From CAZRAL01 sp964598005 (GTDB lineage: Bacteria; Pseudomonadota; Gammaproteobacteria; Burkholderiales; Usitatibacteraceae): DNA of 21,338 nt. The stretch is from assembly GCA_964598005.1 (NCBI GenBank), contig CAZRAL010000046.1:1-21338 (forward strand), written 5' to 3'. Shown here piece after piece: positions 7,472-14,690 of the stretch. Both the position numbers and the translations under genes were made by a program. The notes beneath the pieces are model-generated. The model was given only the letters and a program-made list of their open reading frames with translations. It searched no databases and was not told the DNA's origin. The number at the start of each line of letters is the position of its first letter. The stretch's first letter is position 1.

Positions 7472-8551
7472 ATGACAAATTTTGTTGCCCGTCTCAAACA
7501 ACACCCTGCCGCATTTTGGATCGGCACCGCATTGATTACAGCCGCATTGATCGCGCTGCCCTTCGTACTCGCCATGGCAGGCACCGCATGGGTGCGTATC
7601 GCCAACCTTGCCATTCTGTTTGTGTTGCTTTCACTCGGGCTAAATATCGTAGTGGGTTTCGCCGGGTTACTCGATCTGGGTTACATCGCTTTTTACGCCG
7701 TGGGGGCTTATGTGTATGCCTTGCTGGCCTCGCCGCATTTCGGATTGCATCTGCCGTTCTGGGTCATTCTGCCCATTGGCGCACTGGTTGCCTGCGTGTT
7801 CGGGGTATTGCTCGGCACACCGACGCTGAAACTGCGCGGCGATTACCTGGCGATTGTCACACTGGGATTCGGTGAAATTATCCGCATCCTGATGAATAAC
7901 CTGTCTGAGCCGATCAACATCACCAACGGCCCCAATGGTATTTCGACGATTGACCCCGTACGTTTGTTTGGCCTCGATTTGAGTCACACCACGCGCATGG
8001 GGGACTTTACATTCAGCGGGCCGATCAAGTACTACTACTTTTTGCTATTGATCTTGATCGCCATCATTATCATCAGTCTGCGGCTGCAAAACTCACGCAT
8101 CGGCCGTGCCTGGGAAGCAATACGTGAGGACGAAATGGCCGCGCGCGCCATGGGCATCAACACCACCCGCATCAAGCTGCTCGCCTTCGCCATGGGGGCA
8201 TCGTTTGGCGGTATTGCCGGGGGAATATTTTCTGCCATTCAAGGCTTCATCAATCCACAAAGTTTTATTCTCAACGAAAGCGTCATGGTGCTGGCCATGG
8301 TGGTGCTGGGGGGAATGGGCAACATATGGGGTGTCATTCTGGGCGCAATATTGCTTTCTTTTATACCCGAATTGCTGCGCTATACGGTCGAACCGGCCCA
8401 GCATGCACTGTTCGGCAAAACAATCATTGAACCTGAAGTCATCCGCATGCTGTTGTTTGGCTTGGCAATGGTATTGATCATGCTCTTCCGGCCAGCCGGA
8501 TTGCTGCCTTCCGCTGTGCGCAAACGCGAACTCGCGCGTACGGAAACATGA
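7472..8551 (+). CDS. livM: Branched-chain amino acid ABC transporter permease LivM
   Basis: Second permease of the importer. ATG 7472 gives 359 residues and falls 10 bp after the livH stop; longer readings would run back into livH. Transmembrane segments begin near residue 15. The family core LGLNIVVGFAGLLDLGYIAF is at 55-74, LRGDYLAIVTLGFGEIIRI at 121-139, and the coupling loop SRIGRAWEAIREDEMAARAM at 208-227. No strong ribosome binding site is seen. It is followed by livG after a short gap, consistent with one livHMGF transcript. Confidence 0.94.
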   Translation: MTNFVARLKQHPAAFWIGTALITAALIALPFVLAMAGTAWVRIANLAILFVLLSLGLNIVVGFAGLLDLGYIAFYAVGAYVYALLASPHFGLHLPFWVILPIGALVACVFGVLLGTPTLKLRGDYLAIVTLGFGEIIRILMNNLSEPINITNGPNGISTIDPVRLFGLDLSHTTRMGDFTFSGPIKYYYFLLLILIAIIIISLRLQNSRIGRAWEAIREDEMAARAMGINTTRIKLLAFAMGASFGGIAGGIFSAIQGFINPQSFILNESVMVLAMVVLGGMGNIWGVILGAILLSFIPELLRYTVEPAQHALFGKTIIEPEVIRMLLFGLAMVLIMLFRPAGLLPSAVRKRELARTET

Positions 8552-8608
8552 ACAGGGCGATCCTTGAAATATCTGGAATCATCGAATCTTCCAGAAAGTA
8601 CGCTTGAA

Positions 8609-9400
8609 ATGAAACAGTCAATTCTGGAAATATCAGGGATTAGTAAGCGATTCGGTGGCCTCACCGCCTTATCCGACGTCAGCTTCGCCATTCCGCAGGG
8701 TGCCATCTATGGGCTGATCGGGCCCAACGGCGCGGGTAAAACCACACTCTTCAACGTATTGACCGGTCTTTACCAATACGATCAAGGCACCTTCTTTTTT
8801 CAAGGCCAACCGCTGCAAGGCATGACGCCAGACCGCATCGCCGCCATCGGCATCGCGCGCACGTTTCAGAACATTCGCTTGTTCAGCAACCTTTCTGCGC
8901 TGGAAAACGTTATGATCGGCCGCCATGTGCGCACCCGCGCGGGCGTGTTCGGCGCCATCATTCGCAATGCAGCGACACGTGCCGAAGAAGCGGCTATCGA
9001 AAAACGCGCGCACGAATTGTTGCAATTTGTGGGCCTCGAATCGCGCGCCAACGAATTTGCCAAACATCTTTCTTACGGCGAGCAACGGCGGTTGGAAATC
9101 GCCCGCGCACTGGCGACCGACCCGAAAATGCTGGCACTCGACGAGCCCGCCGCGGGCATGAATGCCACCGAGAAATTAAGCCTGCGCGCCCTGCTTGAAT
9201 CGATCCGCGCCCAGGGCATCACCATCCTGCTGATCGAGCACGACGTCAAGCTGGTCATGGGGCTGTGCGACCGCATCGCGGTGCTGGATTACGGCAAGAA
9301 AATCGCCGAGGGTTCGCCGCAGGAGGTACAGCGCGACCCCAAGGTCATCGAAGCGTATCTCGGCACGCCGGCAACGCCTTACCAGACAGCGGCGGCATGA
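8609..9400 (+). CDS. livG: Branched-chain amino acid ABC transporter ATP-binding protein LivG
   Basis: One of the two nucleotide-binding subunits. ATG 8609 gives 263 residues, near the usual 255; a TTG at 8564 would add 15 atypical residues. Visible: Walker A GPNGAGKTT at 38-46, Q-loop region ARTFQNIRLF at 83-92, ABC signature LSYGEQRRLEIARAL at 154-168, Walker B MLALDEP at 174-180, and switch histidine 211 in LLIEHD. The GMTPDRIAAIGIARTFQ insertion is characteristic of LivG. Its TGA overlaps an ATG at 9397 (ATGA); this is the original-looking start of livF, but that copy is now broken (see next entry). Confidence 0.95.
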   Translation: MKQSILEISGISKRFGGLTALSDVSFAIPQGAIYGLIGPNGAGKTTLFNVLTGLYQYDQGTFFFQGQPLQGMTPDRIAAIGIARTFQNIRLFSNLSALENVMIGRHVRTRAGVFGAIIRNAATRAEEAAIEKRAHELLQFVGLESRANEFAKHLSYGEQRRLEIARALATDPKMLALDEPAAGMNATEKLSLRALLESIRAQGITILLIEHDVKLVMGLCDRIAVLDYGKKIAEGSPQEVQRDPKVIEAYLGTPATPYQTAAA

Positions 9401-9528
9401 GCCTCCTTCAACTCGACAACGTACATATTTCCTATGGCGGTATTAAGGCCGTAAGGAGTCGCCGCGAGCACACCAAGCAGTGGGGATGCGCCCGGTGCGA
9501 GTCGGCGAAGATGCCCGCTGCTGAATAA
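9397..9528 (+). pseudogene. Truncated duplicate of the livF 5' end (43-codon mini-ORF)
   Basis: ATG 9397 overlaps the livG stop as ATGA. The first 19 codons match those of the intact livF at 9532-9588 in 51 of 57 bases, and five of the six differences are synonymous (the sixth is D7 to N). After codon 19 the sequence becomes unrelated for 78 bp, encoding RSRREHTKQWGCARCESAKM and ending at TAA 9526-9528, only 3 nt before the livF ATG. The displacement is 135 bp, a multiple of three. The mini-ORF may be translated by coupling and help ribosomes reinitiate at livF. Read on the other strand, the 78 bp gives MNYSAAGIFADSHRAHPHCL, vaguely like a hotdog thioesterase N-terminus; this is weak. Confidence 0.75.
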
Positions 9529-9531
9529 TTC

Positions 9532-10245
9532 ATGAGCCTACTTCAACTCAACAACGTTCATATTTCCTACGGTGGCATTAAGGCCGTAAAAGGCATCACC
9601 CTCGCTGTCAATCGCGGCGAACTGGTTTGCCTGATCGGCGCTAACGGTGCCGGAAAAACGACCACATTGAAAGCCATAACCGGTTTACTGCCGGTGGCCG
9701 CCGGTGATATCAGCTATCAAAATGAATTACTCAACGGCCGCGCCTCGCATGAAATCGCCAAGCGCGGGCTGATCCTGGTGCCCGAGGGGCGCGGCATGTT
9801 CCCCATGCTCACCATCGAAGAAAATTTGGTCATGGGCGCCTATACGCGTAACGATAAACCGGGCATCGCTGCCGATACCGAACGTATGTATACCTTATTC
9901 CCGCGACTGAAAGAGCGACGCAAACAAACCGCCGGCACGCTCTCGGGCGGCGAGCAGCAAATGCTGGCGATTGCGCGCGCTTTAATGGCACGCCCAACCT
10001 TATTACTACTCGACGAACCCTCGATGGGGCTGGCGCCGATCATGGTGCAAAAAATATTCGAAGTGGTACGCGAGGTGGCACAATCCGGCGTCACCATTCT
10101 GCTAATCGAGCAAAATGCCCGCCTGGCGCTGGAAATCAGTACACGGGGATACGTCATGGATAGTGGATTGATCACCTTGGCCGATAATGCCCAAGCGCTG
10201 CTGAACAACCCCAAAGTGCGTGAAGCCTATCTGGGCGAGGCATGA
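9532..10245 (+). CDS. livF: Branched-chain amino acid ABC transporter ATP-binding protein LivF
   Basis: Second nucleotide-binding subunit, with 237 residues, the usual LivF length. Visible: Walker A GANGAGKTT at 36-44, the LivF-type EGRGMFPMLTIEENLVMGAY stretch at 85-104, signature LSGGEQQMLAIARAL at 137-151, Walker B LLLLDEP at 157-163, and glutamine 194 in the switch position (LLIEQNA), which is normal for LivF. No Shine-Dalgarno is visible before ATG 9532; the upstream mini-ORF ends 3 nt before it. livF is thus displaced 135 bp from the livG stop, to which it would ordinarily be coupled. Its stop overlaps the EcsC gene (ATGA). Confidence 0.95.
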   Translation: MSLLQLNNVHISYGGIKAVKGITLAVNRGELVCLIGANGAGKTTTLKAITGLLPVAAGDISYQNELLNGRASHEIAKRGLILVPEGRGMFPMLTIEENLVMGAYTRNDKPGIAADTERMYTLFPRLKERRKQTAGTLSGGEQQMLAIARALMARPTLLLLDEPSMGLAPIMVQKIFEVVREVAQSGVTILLIEQNARLALEISTRGYVMDSGLITLADNAQALLNNPKVREAYLGEA

Positions 10246-11024
10246 GCGAGTTTTCCAAAGACGAACTGGCCGATCTGAAACGCGCCAAAACACTGCTGGA
10301 AAACCCCAGTCTTGCCGCACGCGCTTCAGCCATGCTGGGCTCACCCATCGAGCGCGGCATGGCCCTGTTGCCCGCACGCTTGCAGAAAACCGTTCACGAG
10401 GCCTCTGAAGCTGCGATGATGAAAGCGCTGGACGTGGCCATCAAATCGATGGGTGATGCGAGCATCAAACCACCAAAGGATCGACTACATAAATTTGCCG
10501 CGGCGGCATCCGGCGCAATGGGCGGGGCGCTGGGCCTGGTCGCACTGGGGATCGAGCTGCCGGTTTCCACCACCATTATGCTGCGCTCGATCGCCGACAT
10601 TGCCAAAAGCGAAGGCGAAAATATTCAGCACATCGATACCAGGCTGGCCTGTCTTACGGTATTCGCCCTGGGCGGGCGCAGCGCAAAGGATGATGCAGCG
10701 GAATCGGGCTACTTCGCGGCGCGCATGGCCATGTCGAGCGCCGTATCGGAAGCGGCCAAATATTTAGCCGAAAAAGGCTTCAGCAAAGCCGGGGCACCGG
10801 CGCTGGTGCGCCTGGTGTCGTTGATCAGCTCCCGCTTTGGCATTGTCGTCTCGGAAAAGGCCGCTTTGCAGGTTATGCCTGTTCTCGGCGCCGCGAGCGG
10901 CGCCCTGATCAACACACTCTTCATCGAACATTTCCAGAACATGGCGCGCGGCCATTTCACCGTGCGGCGGCTGGAAAAAATCTACGGTGCAGAGCCGGTG
11001 CGGCAAGCCTATGAGAGTTTATAA
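10242..11024 (+). CDS. EcsC family protein
   Basis: 260 residues with the EcsC-domain pattern: LGSPIERG at 32-39, a glycine/alanine-rich membrane-like segment GALGLVALGIELPVSTTIML at 95-114, then RSIADIAKSEGEN at 115-127 and CLTVFALGG at 137-145. EcsC is named after the third gene of the Bacillus subtilis ecsAB ABC-transporter operon; its biochemical role is unknown. Here the ATG overlaps the livF stop by 4 bp, so it is made together with the ATPase subunit. This suggests, but does not prove, a role connected with the transporter or membrane. It is not a standard part of liv operons. Confidence 0.82.
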   Translation: MSEFSKDELADLKRAKTLLENPSLAARASAMLGSPIERGMALLPARLQKTVHEASEAAMMKALDVAIKSMGDASIKPPKDRLHKFAAAASGAMGGALGLVALGIELPVSTTIMLRSIADIAKSEGENIQHIDTRLACLTVFALGGRSAKDDAAESGYFAARMAMSSAVSEAAKYLAEKGFSKAGAPALVRLVSLISSRFGIVVSEKAALQVMPVLGAASGALINTLFIEHFQNMARGHFTVRRLEKIYGAEPVRQAYESL

Positions 11025-11138
11025 CTAATGCTACGCGTCGACACAATAAAACGTCTGATTCCATTTCCAAATCAACCCTGACTTTGTCAACCAAATGCAC
11101 CTGTCGGCAATATGATGCACAAGGTTGACTTCTTCGAG

Positions 11139-11164
11139 TCCTGCCCCCGCGCAGGCGGGGGTCC
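11139..11164 (-). repeat. GC-rich REP-like hairpin, copy 2
   Basis: Arms CCCCCGC (11144-11150) and GCGGGGG (11155-11161) around GCAG. In reverse complement it matches the hairpin in the parA-parB gap (3819-3849). Confidence 0.65.
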
Positions 11165-11186
11165 AAGTTATACCGTAGCCAAATTA

Positions 11187-11216
11187 GGCCCTCGCCTGCG
11201 CGGGGGCAAATCCTGA
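11187..11216 (+). repeat. GC-rich REP-like hairpin, copy 3
   Basis: CGCCTGCGCGGGGGCAAA followed by TCCTGA, the same unit and orientation as 3819-3849 (a few differences), and inverted relative to copy 2 about 23 bp upstream. Copies 2 and 3 together could pair into a long stem. Confidence 0.65.
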
Positions 11217-11292
11217 ATGCACGGAAAATTTTTCACCAAAAAATTACTTCAATAGGTAAACCGCTTTGGCTTTGGGCAATATCAGTTTGTAA

Positions 11293-12231
11293 TCAGGGTT
11301 CTTCAAGCCAGTTGCGCGGCGTGAGAAATTTCTCTGTCAACTCCGCTTCGCGCGAACCGGCTTCTGGCTTCCAGTTATAACGCCATGTCGCCAGCGGGGG
11401 CATTGAGGCCAGAATCGATTCCGTGCGCCCGCCAGACTGCAATCCAAAGTGCGTGCCGCGATCCCATACCAGATTGAACTCAACGTAGCGGCCACGGCGA
11501 TACAACTGCCAGTCACGTTCACGTTCGCCAAAAGGCGTGTTACGGCGCTTTTCCACGATGGGCACATAGGCATCGAGAAACGCATCACCCACGGCGCGCT
11601 GTACCGTGAAAGCATGCGCAAAAGATTGCTGGTGAAAATCGTCAAAAAAAACCCCACCGATACCGCGAGGCTCTTGGCGGTGCTTCAGATAAAAATACTT
11701 GTCGCACCACGTCTTGAAGCGCGGGTAATAATCCGCGCCCAGGGGTGCCAGTGCCTCGCGGTTGACGCGATGAAAATGCACGCAGTCTTCGGCAAAACCG
11801 TAATACGGCGTGAGATCCATGCCGCCGCCGAACCAGAAAACGTCGTCCTTGCTGCCCGGCGACTTGGCGAGAAAAAATCGCACGTTCATATGCACCGTCG
11901 GCACATACGGATTTTGCGGATGCAACACCAGCGACACCCCCATCGCCTCCCACGGGCGGCCCGCGATCTCCGGGCGATTGGCCGCGGCCGTAGGCGGCAG
12001 CTTGTCGCCGGTCACATGCGAGAACAGTACCCCGCCGCGCTCCAGCACCGGCGCACCTTCCACCACCCGCGAAATGCCCCCGCCGCCTTCGGCGCGCTGC
12101 CACTCGTCACGCAGAAAAGTTGAACCATCGAGCGCTTCCAGTCTCGCGACAATGCGATGTTGCAGATCGAGCAAATAATTTTTAACGTCGCCGGTATTCA
12201 TTGGTTGCGTCATTCCCATGGATTGAGTCAT
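11293..12231 (-). CDS. hemF: Oxygen-dependent coproporphyrinogen III oxidase HemF
   Basis: Converts coproporphyrinogen III to protoporphyrinogen IX in heme synthesis using O2, which points to an organism able to live aerobically. From ATG 12231 it has 312 residues. Motifs: GVSLVLHPQNPYVPTVHMNV at 98-117, FWFGGGMDLTPYY at 132-144, GVFFDDF at 193-199, and the C-terminal DRGTHFGLQSGGRTESILAS at 257-276. The N-terminus has ATGs at codons 1, 5, 7 and 11, with MTQ occurring twice. A TATAAA box at 12236-12241 would put the transcript start at about codon 1, so a later start, possibly codon 11 (12201, MNTGDVKNYLL), may be the real one. It lies downstream of purD on the same strand, 288 bp away. Confidence 0.95.
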   Translation of the reverse strand: MTQSMGMTQPMNTGDVKNYLLDLQHRIVARLEALDGSTFLRDEWQRAEGGGGISRVVEGAPVLERGGVLFSHVTGDKLPPTAAANRPEIAGRPWEAMGVSLVLHPQNPYVPTVHMNVRFFLAKSPGSKDDVFWFGGGMDLTPYYGFAEDCVHFHRVNREALAPLGADYYPRFKTWCDKYFYLKHRQEPRGIGGVFFDDFHQQSFAHAFTVQRAVGDAFLDAYVPIVEKRRNTPFGERERDWQLYRRGRYVEFNLVWDRGTHFGLQSGGRTESILASMPPLATWRYNWKPEAGSREAELTEKFLTPRNWLEEP

Positions 12232-12235
12232 CCCT

Positions 12236-12262
12236 TTTATATGATGCGAAAAAAATCGTCCA
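12236..12262 (-). promoter_or_regulatory. Possible hemF promoter
   Basis: Minus-strand TATAAA (12236-12241) with TGGACG (12257-12262) 15 bp upstream. The -10 is good, the -35 and spacing poor. If real, it implies that the first annotated hemF ATG is too early. Confidence 0.3.
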
Positions 12263-12279
12263 TTCTTTGCTTAGCCCGC

Positions 12280-12398
12280 TGTCATTCCGAACCGCATCCG
12301 GTGAGGAATCTGCTTTTGTTTTGTTAGTCGCTCTGGTTTGACGCTGCATCAATTGCAACAAACAGCAGATTCCTCGTCGCTTACTCCTCGGAATGACA
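12280..12398 (+). repeat. MITE-like palindromic element, copy 1
   Basis: 119 bp with perfect 11 bp terminal inverted repeats (TGTCATTCCGA at 12280-12290, TCGGAATGACA at 12388-12398) and an inner perfect 12 bp pair GAGGAATCTGCT (12303-12314) / AGCAGATTCCTC (12364-12375). The arms, about 38 bp each, recur in inverted orientation at 20117-20216, while the central loop differs. It fills much of the purD-hemF gap. No coding capacity. Elements with a GTCATTCCGAGGAG end occur widely in bacterial genomes. Confidence 0.75.
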
Positions 12399-12442
12399 CC
12401 GCTATTATTTATCTGCGCCCTTCAAAAATTTTCATCCTCTAT

Positions 12443-12489
12443 ATTTGGCGTGCCTTTCAGGCCGAAAAGTGCTGAAACACCGCACCAAT
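12443..12489 (+). repeat. Post-stop palindromic element, copy 2
   Basis: Begins ATTTGGCGTGCCTTTCAGG and ends CCGCACCAAT, 30 bp past the purD stop. It is closely related to 4773-4819. Confidence 0.6.
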
Positions 12490-12519
12490 ATTGAATCAGC
12501 AATTTGTTTAAATTCGTTG

Positions 12520-13812
12520 CTATCGCCGCCCGATGGCGCGGTGCCCAATATCCTTACGATACTGCATGCCTTCAAAGCGAATCGGTTTCAGCGCCTCATA
12601 CGCACGCTGCTGCGCGATTTTCACCGTGTCTCCCAACGCCGTCACGCACAGCACGCGGCCGCCGTGGGTCACCACTTTGCCATTGTGTTCAGTTGTACCG
12701 GCGTGAAACACATGCACTTCCTCGCTATCGCGTGACAAGCCACTGATGACATCGCCCTTGCGCGGCGTATCGGGATAACCGCCTGCGGCCAGCACCACGC
12801 CCAATGCGGCACGGCGATCCCACTCGGCTTCGATCTCGTTCAGCTTGCCTTCAATCGCATGCTCGACCAGCGTCAGAAAATCGCTTTTCAGCCGCATCAT
12901 GATCGGCTGGGTTTCCGGGTCGCCCATACGCGCATTGAATTCGACCACGCGTGGTTTGCCTTCGGCATCGATCATCAGCCCGGCGTACAAAAAGCCGCTG
13001 AAAGGCATCCCCTCCGCCGCCATGCCCTTCAGCGTGGGCTGAATAATTTCACGCATCACGCGTGCGTGTACGGTTGGCGTCACTACGGGTGCGGGCGAGT
13101 AAGCGCCCATGCCGCCGGTATTCGGCCCGAGATCGCCATCGAAAATACGCTTGTGGTCTTGCGAGGAGGCGAATGGCAACGCCGACTTGCCATCGCACAG
13201 GCAAATAAAACTGGCCTCTTCGCCGTGCATGAACTCCTCGATCACCACACGCGCCTTGTTCTCGCTCGTTATCGCTGCACCACTGCTGGCCAGCATGCTG
13301 TCGATAGCGCGGTGCGCCTCGGCCACATTCATCGCCACTACCACGCCCTTGCCCGCCGCAAGCCCGTCGGCCTTGATCACAATCGGCGCACCGCTTTTGC
13401 CCACCTGTGCTTCGACGTAGGCATGCGCAGCCTGTGCGTCGTCAAACGTCGCGTACGCCGCGGTGGGGATGCCGTGCCGCACCATAAATTGCTTGGCAAA
13501 ATCTTTCGACGATTCCAGCTGCGCCGCGCGTTGCGTCGGCCCGAAAATCTTTAGTCCCGCGGCCTGAAACGCATCGACCACACCTGCGGCCAGCGGCCCT
13601 TCCGGGCCAACCACGGTGAGGTAAATCTGCTCATCGCGGGCGAGTTTCACCAAATCAGCGATGGCTGTTATCTCGACATTAAATAGACCATCTTCGCGCG
13701 CGGTGCCCGCATTGCCGGGGGCCACGTATACGCGAGAGACATTGGGATGTTGCGCCAGCCGCCAGGCCAGTGCATGTTCGCGGCCGCCGGAGCCGATGAC
13801 GAGTAGTTTCAT
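12520..13812 (-). CDS. purD: Phosphoribosylamine-glycine ligase PurD
   Basis: Second step of de novo purine synthesis: joins phosphoribosylamine and glycine with ATP. It has 430 residues, matching the family. The N-terminal domain starts MKLLVIGSGGREHALAW. ATP-grasp features are IKADGLAAGKGVVVA at 146-160, DHKRIFDGDLGPNTGGMGAY at 219-238, and the metal-binding EFNARMGDPETQ at 291-302. It is encoded on the minus strand with hemF downstream and the DUF4276 gene 215 bp upstream. In some proteobacteria purH and purD are neighbours; here a three-gene cassette lies between them. No purine operator was recognised. Confidence 0.97.
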   Translation of the reverse strand: MKLLVIGSGGREHALAWRLAQHPNVSRVYVAPGNAGTAREDGLFNVEITAIADLVKLARDEQIYLTVVGPEGPLAAGVVDAFQAAGLKIFGPTQRAAQLESSKDFAKQFMVRHGIPTAAYATFDDAQAAHAYVEAQVGKSGAPIVIKADGLAAGKGVVVAMNVAEAHRAIDSMLASSGAAITSENKARVVIEEFMHGEEASFICLCDGKSALPFASSQDHKRIFDGDLGPNTGGMGAYSPAPVVTPTVHARVMREIIQPTLKGMAAEGMPFSGFLYAGLMIDAEGKPRVVEFNARMGDPETQPIMMRLKSDFLTLVEHAIEGKLNEIEAEWDRRAALGVVLAAGGYPDTPRKGDVISGLSRDSEEVHVFHAGTTEHNGKVVTHGGRVLCVTALGDTVKIAQQRAYEALKPIRFEGMQYRKDIGHRAIGRR

Positions 13813-13949
13813 GGTTGCGATCCGATAGAAAGTTTTTTGTTCATGAAAGGGCTGCTCACGTTCGCCTAGAGCCGCGACCAGCCGGAGATGACGGCGGCGA
13901 TGCCCGCCGGCAGGAGAATCATGCAGGCATTTTTAAAAATGAAAGTCGT

Positions 13950-13998
13950 TGACTGGTAAGCCTTTTCAGGCACTTTTGACCTACAGGCCACGCCAATA
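13950..13998 (-). repeat. Post-stop palindromic element, copy 3
   Basis: The reverse strand reads TATTGGCGTGGCCTGTAGG and on to TACCAGTCA, related to the copies at 4773 and 12443. It stands 29 bp after the stop of the DUF4276 gene. This is the most diverged of the three copies. Confidence 0.5.
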
Positions 13999-14027
13999 AA
14001 CGGGTTTACTGTTTTTCGATATTTCAT

Positions 14028-14690
14028 TTACAGCTGCTCCAGCCAGCTTACCCACTGATTGAAACGCGGACAATCGGCGCGCAGCGCAGGTAGCCCGACA
14101 TCTTCTGCGATAATCGCGCCCTGCGCGATTTTGTTATAGGTTTTAGCAAAAATTTTGATGCGTTTTGACGGTGCGGTGGTACGACTATCGTTAATGGCTT
14201 CGGCATTCGCATAGGCGGCACGCACTTTGGCGATGTCCGGCTCAATATCTGGCCGCAAGAGTTTGGTTGCAGTGATCCGGGCATCGACAAACAGGAATGC
14301 CTCGAATTCGTGCAAATGCACATAAGGGTGAAAGCGGCGATGCTTGAAATAGGCGCTAAGCGCCTGTTCAAGTTGGTCAGCACCATCATGCTTCTGACCT
14401 TTTGTTACTGATCTTAGCGGGAAACCGGGTGGAAAGTTGTCGGGGAACTCGTAGTAGTCGTAAAACATGGTGATGGCCACAGCGTTGCGATCATTCAGTA
14501 GCTGGAGCATATCGTTCTTCAGTTTGCCAAAATCGCCGCCGCCTTTTGTGTGCGAACCCGATCCGGAGGGCCGGGTGTTAACAAGGGTGGGGATGAGCTT
14601 CTTTCCATAATGCAGTAAATGGGGGTCCAGCACGTTTTTGATAAATAGTTCTTCGGTCCGCCCTTCGACCAGCGCCAGCACCCGCTTCAT
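14028..14690 (-). CDS. DUF4276 family protein, TOPRIM-like
   Basis: 220 residues from ATG 14690; that ATG overlaps the ATPase stop as TGATG, so I prefer it to the GTG at 14723. The N-terminus MKRVLALVEGRTEELFI carries a TOPRIM-type glutamate (E9, in VEGRTEE at 8-14). FYDYYEFP at 76-83 fits the position of the second acidic motif, and HLHEFEAFLF at 125-134 is the conserved DUF4276 block. TOPRIM-fold partners of OLD-like ATPases act as nucleases in defence systems (for example AriB in PARIS, which is a different family). A nuclease role here is inference. It is the last gene of the DUF5063-ATPase-DUF4276 cassette. Confidence 0.8.
   Translation of the reverse strand: MKRVLALVEGRTEELFIKNVLDPHLLHYGKKLIPTLVNTRPSGSGSHTKGGGDFGKLKNDMLQLLNDRNAVAITMFYDYYEFPDNFPPGFPLRSVTKGQKHDGADQLEQALSAYFKHRRFHPYVHLHEFEAFLFVDARITATKLLRPDIEPDIAKVRAAYANAEAINDSRTTAPSKRIKIFAKTYNKIAQGAIIAEDVGLPALRADCPRFNQWVSWLEQL

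Larger units (their letters stand above)
11025..11292. other. Intergenic space between convergent EcsC gene and hemF
   Basis: 268 bp with no gene seen. It holds two GC-rich REP-like hairpins (11139-11164 and 11187-11216), which may help separate the two convergent transcripts. No T-run follows them. Confidence 0.5.

Noticed and set aside
12701..12710. A GTGAAACA string resembling a parS half-site
   Set aside because: The other half does not match the parS palindrome and the site is inside purD; no full parS was found.
13813..13949. A short minus-strand frame encoding MILLPAGIAAVISGW
   Set aside because: Too short, no ribosome binding site, no recognised family; probably chance in GC-rich DNA.
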